A DNA stretch of 64,000 bases from Lacibacter sp. H375 (GTDB taxonomy: Bacteria; Bacteroidota; Bacteroidia; Chitinophagales; Chitinophagaceae). Made by a program: the position numbers and the translations under genes. This document shows positions 43,011 to 52,182 of the stretch, piece after piece. Numbering within the stretch: position 1 is the stretch's first letter; each line of letters begins with the position of its first letter. The notes below the pieces were generated by a model, which was given only the letters and a program-made list of their open reading frames with translations, did not search any database and had not been told where the DNA came from. The stretch lies in the NCBI RefSeq assembly GCF_037892425.1, contig NZ_JBBKTT010000001.1, forward strand, positions 372,001 through 436,000, in the 5' to 3' direction.

Positions 43011-45041
43011 TTACGCCGGTTCAACCCAGGCACTGTTTTCTTTTAATAAATTAATGAGTTCGTCAACTGCCACTTCACTATCTACACTTCGTTTCACCAC
43101 TTCCTTTCCTTTGTACAATGTGATCTTTCCCGGACCACTGCCTACGTAACCAAAATCTGCATCCGCCATTTCACCGGGGCCATTTACAATACATCCCATG
43201 ATAGCGATCTTCACACCTTTCAAATGATTGGTGACAGAACGGATCTTTGCTGTCGTTTCCTGCAGATCAAATAATGTTCTTCCACAACTCGGGCATGAAA
43301 TATACTCCGTTTTTGAAATTCGTGTACGTGTTGCCTGTAAAATACTGAAAGCCGTGTTATTGATGAACTGTTCGGGTGATTGGTTACTTAGATAATTTCT
43401 ACCAGCTGTATTTTGCGAATAGTTGGCGGCTTGCAGCGAATAACTTTTTGTACTCATTCCCAAACAAATTCCATCGCCCATACCATCGAGCAACAATGCA
43501 CCGCACTCAGTTGAATAATGAATGAGATGTTCATCGGCAGTTTGCCAGTTACTGTCTGTAATTAATACAACAGGATTTTTGATCTTACGATTCATCAGTT
43601 CAATAAACATGCGACGCACACTCTGCATTGCATTTTTATTGGTGCTGCTTAAACACAATACAACAGTTGGATCGTTTGCCAATACGTCGAGATAAGTATA
43701 ATCATTAAGCGTTGTATCATCGTTATAACAATCGATCATAACAAAATTCAACAGATCATTTTTTACCTCAGCTTCTGCATAACCACTATCTGCAAAAATG
43801 GGAAAGTATTTCTGTTCGCCTGAAACAGTAGCAACAGATGCTTTCCATGTTTCAGGGTAAACGATCACTTTCAACGTGCCGGGCAATTCAAAATTTAATG
43901 TTTGATTGGCAATGAAAATATAATCAGCAGCCATATCACCTATACTCCACTTGTCAGTTGCTTCATCATATTTATACCCCACACGTTCCAATTCTTTTGG
44001 TGTGATAGAATCAAGTTTACTCAAATCAGCTATTACAACAGGCACTTGCTTTCCACCAATATTGCCGATTGCAAAACTTTCTCTGCGTTTGTATTCAAAA
44101 GGAGAATAAGGTAATCCGGAAGTAGAAATAGCCGGAATCTTTGCTGTCGGCTTTTCAGTTTGCTGATAACGTTTTACCAGGTCTCTGCAAACGGGAATTT
44201 CAAACTCGGGATCTTCGGTTAAGCTTACACGCACCGTATCACCAATACCATCTTCGAGTAATGTGCCGATACCCGCAGCACTTTTTACACGGCCATCTTC
44301 ACCATCACCCGCCTCAGTAACGCCAAGATGCAACGGGTAACATTCGTTGAATTCATCCATCATGTGATTGATGAGCATACGATATGCCTGCACCATCACC
44401 TGTGGATTACTGCTCTTCATGCTCAGCATAATATTGTGAAAACTTTCTGCACGTGCTATGCGCAAAAATTCCATGGCACTTTCCACCATACCAATCGCAG
44501 TATCGCCATAGCGGCTCATAATACGATCGCTAAGTGAACCATGATTGGTACCAATACGCATTGCAGTTCCGTACTCTTTACAAATTTTCACCAACGGAGT
44601 AAAACGTTCACGAATACGATCGATCTCTTCGAGATATTCCGCATCAGTATATTCGATCTGTTCAAATTTTTTCTTGTCAACATAGTTGCCGGGGTTAACA
44701 CGCACTTTCTCCACAATACGTGCAGCGATCTCGGCAGCGTTTGGTGTAAAATGAATATCTGCCACTAACGGTGTGTTGTAACCTCTTTTGCGTAATTCAT
44801 CTTTGATGTTCTGTAAATTCTCCGCTTCTTTTTTTGAAGGTGCAGTAATACGAACCAACTCTGCGCCGGCTTCAATACAGCGGATGCTTTGCTCTACCGT
44901 GCCAATGGTATCCATTGTATCAGTAGTGGTCATTGTTTGCAAACGGATGGGATGGAAATTACCCAGCAGCAAATCGCCGATCTTTACCTCTTTTGTTGCC
45001 AGTCGTTTATAATCAGTTAAGGAAGCGCTATATAAAAACAT
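43011..45041 (-). CDS. ispG: 4-hydroxy-3-methylbut-2-enyl diphosphate synthase, long Bacteroidota form
   Basis: Iron-sulfur enzyme converting MEcPP to HMBPP in the MEP isoprenoid pathway. The N-terminal barrel (MTTTDTMDTIGTVEQSIRCI, GTNHGSLSDRIM) and the C-terminal iron-sulfur domain are separated by a large insertion (about residues 270-560), as in plants and Bacteroidota. Cluster ligands are CPSCGRTLFDLQ and GCIVNGPGEMADADFG. Length is 676 residues from the ATG at 45041; a TTG one codon upstream is unlikely. Confidence 0.95.
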   Translation of the reverse strand: MFLYSASLTDYKRLATKEVKIGDLLLGNFHPIRLQTMTTTDTMDTIGTVEQSIRCIEAGAELVRITAPSKKEAENLQNIKDELRKRGYNTPLVADIHFTPNAAEIAARIVEKVRVNPGNYVDKKKFEQIEYTDAEYLEEIDRIRERFTPLVKICKEYGTAMRIGTNHGSLSDRIMSRYGDTAIGMVESAMEFLRIARAESFHNIMLSMKSSNPQVMVQAYRMLINHMMDEFNECYPLHLGVTEAGDGEDGRVKSAAGIGTLLEDGIGDTVRVSLTEDPEFEIPVCRDLVKRYQQTEKPTAKIPAISTSGLPYSPFEYKRRESFAIGNIGGKQVPVVIADLSKLDSITPKELERVGYKYDEATDKWSIGDMAADYIFIANQTLNFELPGTLKVIVYPETWKASVATVSGEQKYFPIFADSGYAEAEVKNDLLNFVMIDCYNDDTTLNDYTYLDVLANDPTVVLCLSSTNKNAMQSVRRMFIELMNRKIKNPVVLITDSNWQTADEHLIHYSTECGALLLDGMGDGICLGMSTKSYSLQAANYSQNTAGRNYLSNQSPEQFINNTAFSILQATRTRISKTEYISCPSCGRTLFDLQETTAKIRSVTNHLKGVKIAIMGCIVNGPGEMADADFGYVGSGPGKITLYKGKEVVKRSVDSEVAVDELINLLKENSAWVEPA

Positions 45042-45197
45042 CAATTTGAAAATTTGAAAATGGCTTAATTTGAAAATTCACAAGAATCCGCTCTACGAAA
45101 TTTCAGCACAAATGTAACAAAGAAAGGGCTCTAAGGTTTAGGGAAGATGCACTTCCCTGCATTTTCAAATTGTCAAACTAGGAAATCTTCAAATTGC
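45042..45197. repeat. Inverted copies of a CAATTTGAAAATTTG-type repeat
   Basis: The spacer between ispG and the TPR gene has AATTTGAAAA three times near 45043-45078 and the complement TTTTCAAATTG and CTTCAAATTG near 45162-45197. The repeats face each other and could form a long imperfect hairpin. This resembles a short repeat family seen in intergenic DNA of related bacteria. Confidence 0.6.
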
Positions 45198-45836
45198 CTA
45201 CCAGTCTTTCTCCGGTTGGTTGGGAACAGCGGTTTTCTTCCGCACTTTTTCCTGTAATTCACGCTCTTTTTGCTCCAGCGCTTTGAGGTATTGCTCAGCC
45301 TGCTTTTTGGTAAGCTTGCTTTTTTGAGGTTTGGGTTGTTGCGGCTTGGGTTCTTCCTTCTTTTTTTCCTGTTTTTGCTTTTGCTCCTTTTGTTCTTTCT
45401 TTTGATCCTTTTTAGGTTCCTGTTGCTTTTTCTGTTGAAGAGCCAGTTGCAGATTTTTTCTTACTTCTTCATCATCAGGATTTAAACGCAATGCCTGTTT
45501 GTACGCATCAATTGCTTCGGTTAAGCGATTGCCTTTGTGTAATAAAACTCCTTTGTTGTAAAGTGCCTTTGTTTTTAATTCAGGATCATCGGTAGCGTTG
45601 ATCACGCCATCAAACGATTTTACCGCATCATCAATGCTCTCTTTTTTATAAAGTGTGTTGCCGAGATTATAACGTGCAATCAGGTTTTCTTTTTTGCTCA
45701 ATGCTTTTTGGTAAGCTTCCTCCGCTTTATCATAATTACCTTCTTTGTAGTAACGATTGCCCTTCATTACTTCCCCTTCCTGTGCATGGGTAAGCAACGC
45801 AGCAAATAAAACAAATATGGTTAAGAAAATCTTCAT
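45198..45836 (-). CDS. TPR protein of the Bat (aerotolerance) type
   Basis: A 212-residue protein with a signal peptide (cleavage near LLTHAQ), three TPR-like units at about 22-130 (NRYYKEGNYDKAEEAYQKAL, ARYNLGNTLYKKESIDDAVK, ALYNKGVLLHKGNRLTEAID), and a Lys/Glu/Gln/Pro-rich tail. This layout matches BatC/BatE proteins of Bacteroidota bat operons. Its start overlaps the end of the VWA gene by 4 nt. It presumably works with that protein in the periplasm. Confidence 0.85.
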   Translation of the reverse strand: MKIFLTIFVLFAALLTHAQEGEVMKGNRYYKEGNYDKAEEAYQKALSKKENLIARYNLGNTLYKKESIDDAVKSFDGVINATDDPELKTKALYNKGVLLHKGNRLTEAIDAYKQALRLNPDDEEVRKNLQLALQQKKQQEPKKDQKKEQKEQKQKQEKKKEEPKPQQPKPQKSKLTKKQAEQYLKALEQKERELQEKVRKKTAVPNQPEKDW

Positions 45837-46828
45837 ACCTTCTTTCGTTCATGAATAAACAATTCAACAATCAACAGCAATAATGCTGCCGTTAAAAACC
45901 AGAAGAAGAAGTTGTTATAATTGGTATTGCTCACTTCGCCTTCCACACCTTTCTTTTCCAATTGGTTGATGATGGTTGTTACTTCCTTCAGCATTTCATC
46001 GGTATTCTCAAGATTACCATACAAGCCACCATTCACAGCAGCAAGTTGACGAAGCAATGGTTCATTCAACTTCGATACAACTGTTTGCCCCAGGTTATCT
46101 TTCTTGAATTCTTTTGTTTCAGGATCAGTAATGGGCGAACCTTCTGGTGTTCCCAAACCAATGCTGAGTAATAAAACACCACGGTTCTTCAGTTCTCGGG
46201 CCATGTTCTCTGCTGCTTCATCATGATCTTCGCCATCTGTTATCAGGAGCAATACTTTGTAACGTTTACTTTCCTGCGGAAAACTTTCTGCTGCCAATCG
46301 CATGGCTTCACCAATAACAGTTCCTTGCGTTGGCACTGCATCAGGACCAGCCGATTGCACATATAATTTAGCAGCACCTTGATCTGCTGTTAACGGCATA
46401 GGCAAATAAGCTTTACCTGCAAACCAAATAAGTCCGATACGATCATCAGGCAATTGATCGAGAAGTTTATTGATGAATTGTTTTGCCTTATCTAAACGGG
46501 TAGGTTTTACATCATCAGCCAACATACTTTTACTTACATCCATGGCAATGATAATGTCACGACCTTTTCGGTTTACATTTTCTGCTTTACCTGCTGTTCG
46601 GAGATTAGCTGCACCAACTGCTGTTAATGCAATTGCGGCGAGAAAAATATAAAACTTAGCAGCAAATTTTTTCGTGGAATGATTGACAGTTAAAAGATTT
46701 ACCAACTGCTCGTCACCAATTTTCTTTTTTGTTTTCTTTTTCCAACGTTTGTTGAATACAAATAATAAAACCACTGGTATTAGTACTACCAGCAAGAGTA
46801 AATATTCTATATGTGCGAAGGAGAACAA
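45833..46828 (-). CDS. batB: BatB-like von Willebrand factor A membrane protein
   Basis: A 331-residue membrane protein: two N-terminal helices (about 8-24 and 56-75), a VWA domain (about 90-280) with the MIDAS motif MDVSKS in IIIAMDVSKSMLADD, and a C-terminal helix (about 305-323). It belongs to the Bat operon family, named for Bacteroides aerotolerance. The start is TTG, giving an N-terminus L/M-FSFAHIEYLLLL like other Bat proteins. BatA, BatD and the MoxR ATPase of a complete operon are absent here. Confidence 0.85.
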   Translation of the reverse strand: MFSFAHIEYLLLLVVLIPVVLLFVFNKRWKKKTKKKIGDEQLVNLLTVNHSTKKFAAKFYIFLAAIALTAVGAANLRTAGKAENVNRKGRDIIIAMDVSKSMLADDVKPTRLDKAKQFINKLLDQLPDDRIGLIWFAGKAYLPMPLTADQGAAKLYVQSAGPDAVPTQGTVIGEAMRLAAESFPQESKRYKVLLLITDGEDHDEAAENMARELKNRGVLLLSIGLGTPEGSPITDPETKEFKKDNLGQTVVSKLNEPLLRQLAAVNGGLYGNLENTDEMLKEVTTIINQLEKKGVEGEVSNTNYNNFFFWFLTAALLLLIVELFIHERKKV

Positions 46829-46895
46829 GGATAATTGTGATTAAGGTACAAGATACAGGTTTACAGAATGAAACAAAAGTTAAGCCAGTTTTTTG

Positions 46896-46935
46896 ATTTT
46901 CACGCAAAGAGCGCAAAGGAGCAATGGGGCAAAGG
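46896..46935. repeat. CACGCAAAGAGCGCAAAG-type dispersed repeat
   Basis: TTTTCACGCAAAGAGCGCAA followed by AGGAGCAATGGGGCAAAGG shows a recurring GCAAAG word. This is the pattern of a very common intergenic repeat of Bacteroidota and other phyla. It lies between batB and the beta-lactamase gene. Confidence 0.5.
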
Positions 46936-46981
46936 AAACCGATTGTTCCACTATCAAAAATTAAATATCAGATATTCCTTG

Positions 46982-47791
46982 TTATTTTTTCCCTTGCATA
47001 AAATCGTAGTGCTTCAAAATATCTTTTAACAAAGCAAGACGATTATTGCGCATATCATAGTTCTGATCGGGAGATTGTACCAGTAACACAAAAAAGTATG
47101 GATGACGGTTCTCTTCTATCCAGCCAACGATCCAGCCAATGTTTTCTCCTTTTTCATCAAAGCCCCAACCGGTTTTGTAAGCAAGTTTGTACAACGAATT
47201 TTCTTCCTGCATCATCACTTTACGAACGATCTGCTGTGTACGTTTTTGAAAAGGAAGTTGCTCAAAATACAGGCGCTTTACCAAACCCAATTGTTCATCG
47301 GGCGAAATCTTAATGGTATTGTTGAGCCAGAAAGAATCAATAACACTGCCTAATTTCATATTACCGTACTTGATCGAATCGATCCAGAATTGCATGGTAT
47401 CTCTTCCAATATTCCGTGCCAGTTGTTGGTAGTAAGGGACATATGAATTTTTAAAAGCTTGCTCCATAGTTATATCAGCAATAACCTCAGTTTTTTGCTC
47501 TGGAATTATACCGTCGTACTTGATAATCATCTTTTCATCAAAGAGCTTACCCGTTTCCAAACCAATAAGTGAGTTCACAATTTTGAACGTGGAAGCGGGT
47601 GTAAAACGTTTTCGGAAATTAGCTGAATCGTAAATGGTAAACTGTGCCTGCGCATTATCAAACAACGAAAAAGAACCCGTTGCTTTGTATTTATCGAAAT
47701 ACTGTTTCAGGTCGTTATCAATTGAAAAATTATTGATAGAACAAGAGTTAAATAGCACAACCAGGAAGAACAAAACAGGAACAAACCGCAT
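46982..47791 (-). CDS. Class D (OXA-type) beta-lactamase, predicted lipoprotein
   Basis: A 269-residue serine beta-lactamase of class D. The catalytic motifs are complete: STFK (67-70), SYV (116-118), YGN (142-144) and KTGWG (206-210), plus the QFWIDSIKYGN helix typical of OXA enzymes. A lipobox LFNSC (Cys17) predicts outer-membrane anchoring rather than a free periplasmic enzyme. Start at the ATG complement of 47789-47791 gives a normal signal peptide; a longer frame to 47836 is less likely and crosses the -7 element. No mobile element is nearby, so it looks chromosomal. Confidence 0.93.
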   Translation of the reverse strand: MRFVPVLFFLVVLFNSCSINNFSIDNDLKQYFDKYKATGSFSLFDNAQAQFTIYDSANFRKRFTPASTFKIVNSLIGLETGKLFDEKMIIKYDGIIPEQKTEVIADITMEQAFKNSYVPYYQQLARNIGRDTMQFWIDSIKYGNMKLGSVIDSFWLNNTIKISPDEQLGLVKRLYFEQLPFQKRTQQIVRKVMMQEENSLYKLAYKTGWGFDEKGENIGWIVGWIEENRHPYFFVLLVQSPDQNYDMRNNRLALLKDILKHYDFMQGKK

Positions 47792-47806
47792 GTTTAAAAT
47801 TTTGCA

Positions 47807-47814
47807 CAAAAGTA
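47807..47814 (-). promoter_or_regulatory. -7 element TACTTTTG of the beta-lactamase gene
   Basis: The complement reads TACTTTTG, a TAnnTTTG match, 15 nt upstream of the chosen ATG. It supports that start. Confidence 0.5.
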
Positions 47815-47901
47815 AAGTGAGAATGTGAATGGCCACTTAAAACTTTCCGAAAAGCAATAAGCATCTTTTCAATGCGTTTTAGAGTCTCAAAACCAGCCAC
47901 C

Positions 47902-48813
47902 ATGTCCCGTACACTCCTTCTGCTGTTGATCAGTGTTACTTTTTTTGCACTAAGCTGTAAGAAAAATGAAACTGGCACCAGTTCTGCAAAAGTCATCTTC
48001 AAATTCAAATTTGATTCCACGCAGGTAAGGCTGAACAATATTGGCCAGCCATCAACCATACCTGCAGGAAATGCAGCCCAAAGTGGCGTGATGAATAAGA
48101 TGAGTGCGCATTATATTGAGATTGCTCCCGGTCCTCTTACTTTATTGGGAAAGGGCGCAGTTCTGTATCATGCAGCAGAAACAACAGCAGGTGGCAGTAA
48201 AGCCATTGATTTTGAAAAAGCACCACAAGCCGGTAATAACGAAGTGTTTTATGAAGTGCCGATCAACCAGATCGCAATTGGTGAATATGAATGGTTACGT
48301 ATTTCGCTCGCCTATCAAAATGGAGATGTGAAAATAAGAGTTGATACAAGCATCAACGGTGTTTCCATTAACCAGGATCGTACGGCAACCATTGCGTCCT
48401 TCATCGGTTTCAACAGCTATATCAAATCATTTACCGTAAAAACACAAAGCATTCCGGTAAATGGCAACCGCACTCAGGGTTTCTGGGGTTTGGAAACAAG
48501 TGTTCCTGTGCTGGGAACAAATATTCCTATTACACAAAACGGACAGGCACCGGCCGGGGCAACAACAGTTGTAAATCCACTGTTCAATACATCGCCTATC
48601 CCTGCAGGAAGTTGTGTGGTAACTGCTGCATTTGCCAATGGAAAACTGAAGATCACCGGAAATGAAACAAAAGATATTGTTGTGGAATGCAGTTTCAGCA
48701 TTAACAAAAGTGTGGAATGGAAAGACCTGAACCCAAATGGTAAATGGGAACCGCTGAAAGGCGAAACATTGGTTGATATGGGCATCCGTGGTTTGATCCC
48801 TACCATTAAATAA
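47902..48813 (+). CDS. Putative lipoprotein of unknown function
   Basis: A 303-residue predicted lipoprotein: hydrophobic signal LLLLLISVTFFALSC, then a mature domain rich in beta-strand residues with VRLNNIGQPSTIPAGNAAQ, GNRTQGFWGLET and a late CSFSINKSVEWKDLNPNGKW. No family is recognised. The fold could be an all-beta secreted module. The ATG at 47902 gives a standard signal peptide; an ATG at 47872 adds ten charged residues. Confidence 0.8.
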   Translation: MSRTLLLLLISVTFFALSCKKNETGTSSAKVIFKFKFDSTQVRLNNIGQPSTIPAGNAAQSGVMNKMSAHYIEIAPGPLTLLGKGAVLYHAAETTAGGSKAIDFEKAPQAGNNEVFYEVPINQIAIGEYEWLRISLAYQNGDVKIRVDTSINGVSINQDRTATIASFIGFNSYIKSFTVKTQSIPVNGNRTQGFWGLETSVPVLGTNIPITQNGQAPAGATTVVNPLFNTSPIPAGSCVVTAAFANGKLKITGNETKDIVVECSFSINKSVEWKDLNPNGKWEPLKGETLVDMGIRGLIPTIK

Positions 48814-48900
48814 AAGCACTTAAAACCTATTAACAACAGAGGCTAACTTCAAATAAAAATTGCATCTTGCAGTACTTATTTTAAGCAAAAAATCAGATAG

Positions 48901-49476
48901 ATGAAAAAGAATCAACTCTATGTACTAACACTTCTCTTTGCAATTATTTCCTTCGGGCTAAACTCCTGTTCAAAAGAAAAATCTTTCAGCAGTGGCGGCA
49001 GCGGGGGAACCGGTGGAACAGGTGGCAGCGGAGGCGGTGGTGGAAACAGCAGCTATTTCGTGAAATTTAAAATTGATGGTGTACAAAAAGATTTCAGCGG
49101 ATCAACAAACGCTCTTTTAACATCGTTCGATGCTGGCGGAACAATGATCTATACAGGGGCATTCCAGGGAATGCAAAATGCAACAAATCCGCAAGTAAAC
49201 CTGATGGGAATAAACATTAATGATGTTACCGCAATTGTTACAAATAAGACTTATACAGATGCAATGGTTGGTGTAACTATACAGGGTGCACTGATCTACT
49301 TTAATGCAAGCGGCGAACAGTTAAGTTCACTTTTTGTTACAACTGATGCAAATGTTGCGATTCGTCTTTCTGAGATCACAACAACAAGCATAAGCGGAAC
49401 ATTTAGTGGGAAAGTACAGTCGATGACAGGTGCTCCTTTAGCAATAACTGAAGGAAGTTTCCGGGTAAAACGATAA
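48901..49476 (+). CDS. Small lipoprotein with glycine linker (DUF6252-like)
   Basis: A 191-residue lipoprotein with lipobox LNSC, followed by a Gly/Ser-rich linker (about 30-50) and a compact beta-rich domain with YFVKFKIDGVQKDFSG and SGTFSGKVQS. The KFKIDG...SGTFSG pattern resembles DUF6252-type lipoproteins of Bacteroidota, but the assignment is tentative. It probably sits on the outer membrane. Confidence 0.75.
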   Translation: MKKNQLYVLTLLFAIISFGLNSCSKEKSFSSGGSGGTGGTGGSGGGGGNSSYFVKFKIDGVQKDFSGSTNALLTSFDAGGTMIYTGAFQGMQNATNPQVNLMGININDVTAIVTNKTYTDAMVGVTIQGALIYFNASGEQLSSLFVTTDANVAIRLSEITTTSISGTFSGKVQSMTGAPLAITEGSFRVKR

Positions 49477-49481
49477 TAAAT

Positions 49482-50021
49482 TCATTTCTCCAGCTTCAGC
49501 AATCCTTGCTGCTGTCCAACTACTTTATAACTATCAACGGGTGGTATTTCTTTTGAAGTACCACCCGTTTTTTTAATAGGATTTGTTGCGTACGTAGTAA
49601 ATGAAACGATCAAACCGTCAGCTGTTAATTCGTACTTGCTCACAATTGTACTTCCGGAAACAGAAAACACTGAGGTAAACGTATTGCCGATAAAATATCC
49701 ATCCAGCACAATTGTATTTCGTTCATCAATTTGCCAATGGCCTTTTGAAGTATCAACCGGCAATAATACATACGGACGATCATCAACCTTGTTTCCAGTG
49801 GAAGGATTATCATCACCATAAATTATCTGCCAGGTATAACGACCGCTGTCAACAGCTTGAATATTCAACCGCATGGTAAATTGCTGTGGCGCTTTTTCAG
49901 CCCTGTTCCATGCAAGTGTACCCTTCCAGTTGCCAACAAAAGATTGTGGGAATGAAAGTTTTTGTGCTGATGAAACCAAACAGATCAGCATCAATGCATG
50001 TGCAATCAAGAGTTTCCTCAT
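49482..50021 (-). CDS. Secreted protein of unknown function
   Basis: A 179-residue protein with signal peptide (MRKLLIAHALMLICLVSSAQ). The mature part begins KLSFPQSFVGNWKGTL, an up-and-down beta pattern with GNWKGTL as in lipocalin-like folds, though no family is certain. It is encoded directly downstream of kbl with a 4-nt overlap, so it may be co-translated with it. Confidence 0.75.
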   Translation of the reverse strand: MRKLLIAHALMLICLVSSAQKLSFPQSFVGNWKGTLAWNRAEKAPQQFTMRLNIQAVDSGRYTWQIIYGDDNPSTGNKVDDRPYVLLPVDTSKGHWQIDERNTIVLDGYFIGNTFTSVFSVSGSTIVSKYELTADGLIVSFTTYATNPIKKTGGTSKEIPPVDSYKVVGQQQGLLKLEK

Positions 50022-51217
50022 GCAGTTACTTCTTTCAATACACCCAACTCCTTACCTACTTTGGTAAACGCTGCAATGGCTTTATCCAAATGTTGTTGAT
50101 CGTGCGCCGCACTCAGTTGTACACGGATACGAGCTTGCCCTTTCGGCACAACGGGGAAGAAAAATCCGATCACATAGATTCCTTCCTTCAACAATTTGGC
50201 CGCAAAATCCTGCGCCACCACCGCATCGTATAACATGATGGGAACAATTGGATGATCACCGGGTTTAATATCAAAACCGGCGGCGGTCATTTTACTACGG
50301 AAGTATTTTGTATTTGCCTCGAGTTTATCACGGAGTTCAGTTGTTTCGCTTAACAGATCCATCACTGCAATAGATGCACCCACAATACTTGGGGCAAGCG
50401 TATTGCTGAAAAGATAAGGGCGTGAACGTTGGCGCAACATTTCAATTACTTCTTTACGTCCGCTGGTGAAGCCACCACTTGCACCGCCGAGTGCTTTACC
50501 CAAAGTGCCGGTAATGATATCGATCTTACCCATCACGCCACGGTATTCATGTGTACCTCGACCAGTCTTTCCGAGAAAGCCACTTGAATGACACTCATCT
50601 ACCATAATTGCCGCATCATATTTTTCTGCGAGTTCAGCAATTTTATCAAGTTGGGCAATAGTACCATCCATGCTGAAACTTCCATCGGTAACAATCACAC
50701 GGTTACGGGCATCCGCAGCTTCCTGAAGTTTTGCTTCCAGATCGGCCATGTTGTTATGCTCATAACGGAAACGCTGGGCTTTACACAAACGAACGCCATC
50801 AATAATACTGGCATGGTTCAATGCATCGCTGATGATGGCATCCTGCTCACCAAACAATGGTTCAAATACACCTCCATTGGCATCGAAAGCTGCTGCATAT
50901 AAAATGGTATCTTCTGTACCGAGGAATTTCGAAATTTTCGCTTCCAGCTCTTTATGGATATCCTGTGTGCCGCAGATAAAACGCACACTGCTCATCCCAA
51001 ATCCACGCAAATCGATGTATTTTTTTGCTGCCTCAATAACTTTCGGATGAGAGGACAACCCAAGATAATTGTTGGCGCAGAAATTCAGCACAATCTTCCC
51101 GTTGACCATGATCTCAGGACCTTGGGCGCTCTCAATGATTCGCTCGGTTTTAAAAAGCCCGTTGGTCTTGATCTCATCCAATTCATTTGCAATGCGTTGC
51201 ACTAATTTCTCATTCAT
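50018..51217 (-). CDS. kbl: Glycine C-acetyltransferase (2-amino-3-ketobutyrate CoA ligase)
   Basis: PLP enzyme of threonine catabolism that forms glycine and acetyl-CoA from 2-amino-3-ketobutyrate. It has NFCANNYLGLSSHP, the PLP-lysine region TGTLGKALGGASGGF, and the substrate motif VDECHSSGFLG. From the ATG at 51217 it has 399 residues; a TTG-initiated frame to 51238 adds seven residues and lies over the -7 element. tdh is not adjacent. Other alpha-oxoamine synthases are related, but the sequence is closest to Kbl. Confidence 0.93.
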   Translation of the reverse strand: MNEKLVQRIANELDEIKTNGLFKTERIIESAQGPEIMVNGKIVLNFCANNYLGLSSHPKVIEAAKKYIDLRGFGMSSVRFICGTQDIHKELEAKISKFLGTEDTILYAAAFDANGGVFEPLFGEQDAIISDALNHASIIDGVRLCKAQRFRYEHNNMADLEAKLQEAADARNRVIVTDGSFSMDGTIAQLDKIAELAEKYDAAIMVDECHSSGFLGKTGRGTHEYRGVMGKIDIITGTLGKALGGASGGFTSGRKEVIEMLRQRSRPYLFSNTLAPSIVGASIAVMDLLSETTELRDKLEANTKYFRSKMTAAGFDIKPGDHPIVPIMLYDAVVAQDFAAKLLKEGIYVIGFFFPVVPKGQARIRVQLSAAHDQQHLDKAIAAFTKVGKELGVLKEVTA

Positions 51218-51235
51218 AACAATAAGTTTAAGCGA

Positions 51236-51243
51236 CAAAAATA
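51236..51243 (-). promoter_or_regulatory. -7 element TATTTTTG of kbl
   Basis: The complement matches TAnnTTTG, 18 nt upstream of the kbl ATG. Confidence 0.45.
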
Positions 51244-51362
51244 AGAGGATTCAGAGGTTCTTTTATGCGTAACCGATTGCATGTTCAAGAAATTCACACA
51301 AATATGTGGTGCAACTGTAACATTTTCCTTCTACCTTCGTCTTATCCTTCAAACAGGTGTTT

Positions 51363-51560
51363 ATGAAAAAGCAAATCATCCTTCTTGGCGCTGTGGTATT
51401 AGTTACCGTTTCTGCATGGGCATTGCTTAACATTACACCTAACAAGAAATCAGCTGCTACTTCTCCCAAATGCAGCAAAACCTGCCAGGAAAAACCGGCG
51501 CCTAACTCGGCCCCGCAAACCGGCTTTTTCATTTTCGATTCTTTTTCGGGTACGCTTTAA
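51363..51560 (+). CDS. Small membrane-anchored protein of unknown function
   Basis: A 65-residue protein starting MKKQIILLGAVVLVTVSAWA, one N-terminal membrane helix, then KCSKTCQEKPAPNSAPQTGF and a hydrophobic end. No family recognised. The signal-anchor, a Cys-x3-Cys pair and a regular start codon suggest it is real. It precedes the ECF sigma gene by 86 nt and is transcribed in the same direction. Confidence 0.55.
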   Translation: MKKQIILLGAVVLVTVSAWALLNITPNKKSAATSPKCSKTCQEKPAPNSAPQTGFFIFDSFSGTL

Positions 51561-51646
51561 AAATATTTTTATTTTCCTGTAACTTTTATTTTCGGTGTCC
51601 GTAATACTGATAGTTAAACTTATCATCACGGATCACTAACTGATTT

Positions 51647-52132
51647 ATGACCGCCAGAGAATATAATGAATGTGTGACCCGGTATGCCGACAACGTATAC
51701 CGTTTTATCCTCAAGAATTTGGGGCACGAAGAAGATGCACGGGATGTTGTGCAAAGTGCTTTCGAAAAATTGTGGGTGAATAAAGACAATGTAGATAATG
51801 AACGCAGCAAATCATACCTGTTTACCATTGCCTACAACCAGATGATCGATCACATTCGCAAACACAAACGGATGACCTTGCGGGATGAATTTGCAGAAGA
51901 AGTGAGAATACAGGACCGGCCGCAACATAATATGAAGAAAGTGTTGGAAGAAGCACTGGCCCGGTTAAGTGAAACAGCAAGAAGCCTTGTTTTATTAAAA
52001 GATTACGAAGGATATAGTTACGACGAGATTGGTGAAATAACGGGATTGAACGAGAGCCAGGTAAAAGTTTATTTGCACCGAGCAAGATTACAGTTGAAAA
52101 ATTATTTAGTGAGTATTGAAAATGTAATGTAG
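51647..52132 (+). CDS. ECF-type RNA polymerase sigma factor
   Basis: A 161-residue sigma-70 family factor with region 2 (NLGHEEDARDVVQSAFEKLW and YLFTIAYNQMIDHIRKHKR) and region 4 (YSYDEIGEITGLNESQVKVY), lacking regions 1 and 3. Such factors direct envelope or stress regulons. An anti-sigma-like gene and an outer-membrane protein gene follow, the normal layout for a membrane-signalled ECF system. Confidence 0.92.
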   Translation: MTAREYNECVTRYADNVYRFILKNLGHEEDARDVVQSAFEKLWVNKDNVDNERSKSYLFTIAYNQMIDHIRKHKRMTLRDEFAEEVRIQDRPQHNMKKVLEEALARLSETARSLVLLKDYEGYSYDEIGEITGLNESQVKVYLHRARLQLKNYLVSIENVM

Positions 52133-52182
52133 TTGAAAGAACCAAGGCACATATCCTGGGTTCAAGAAAATAAACACAAACA

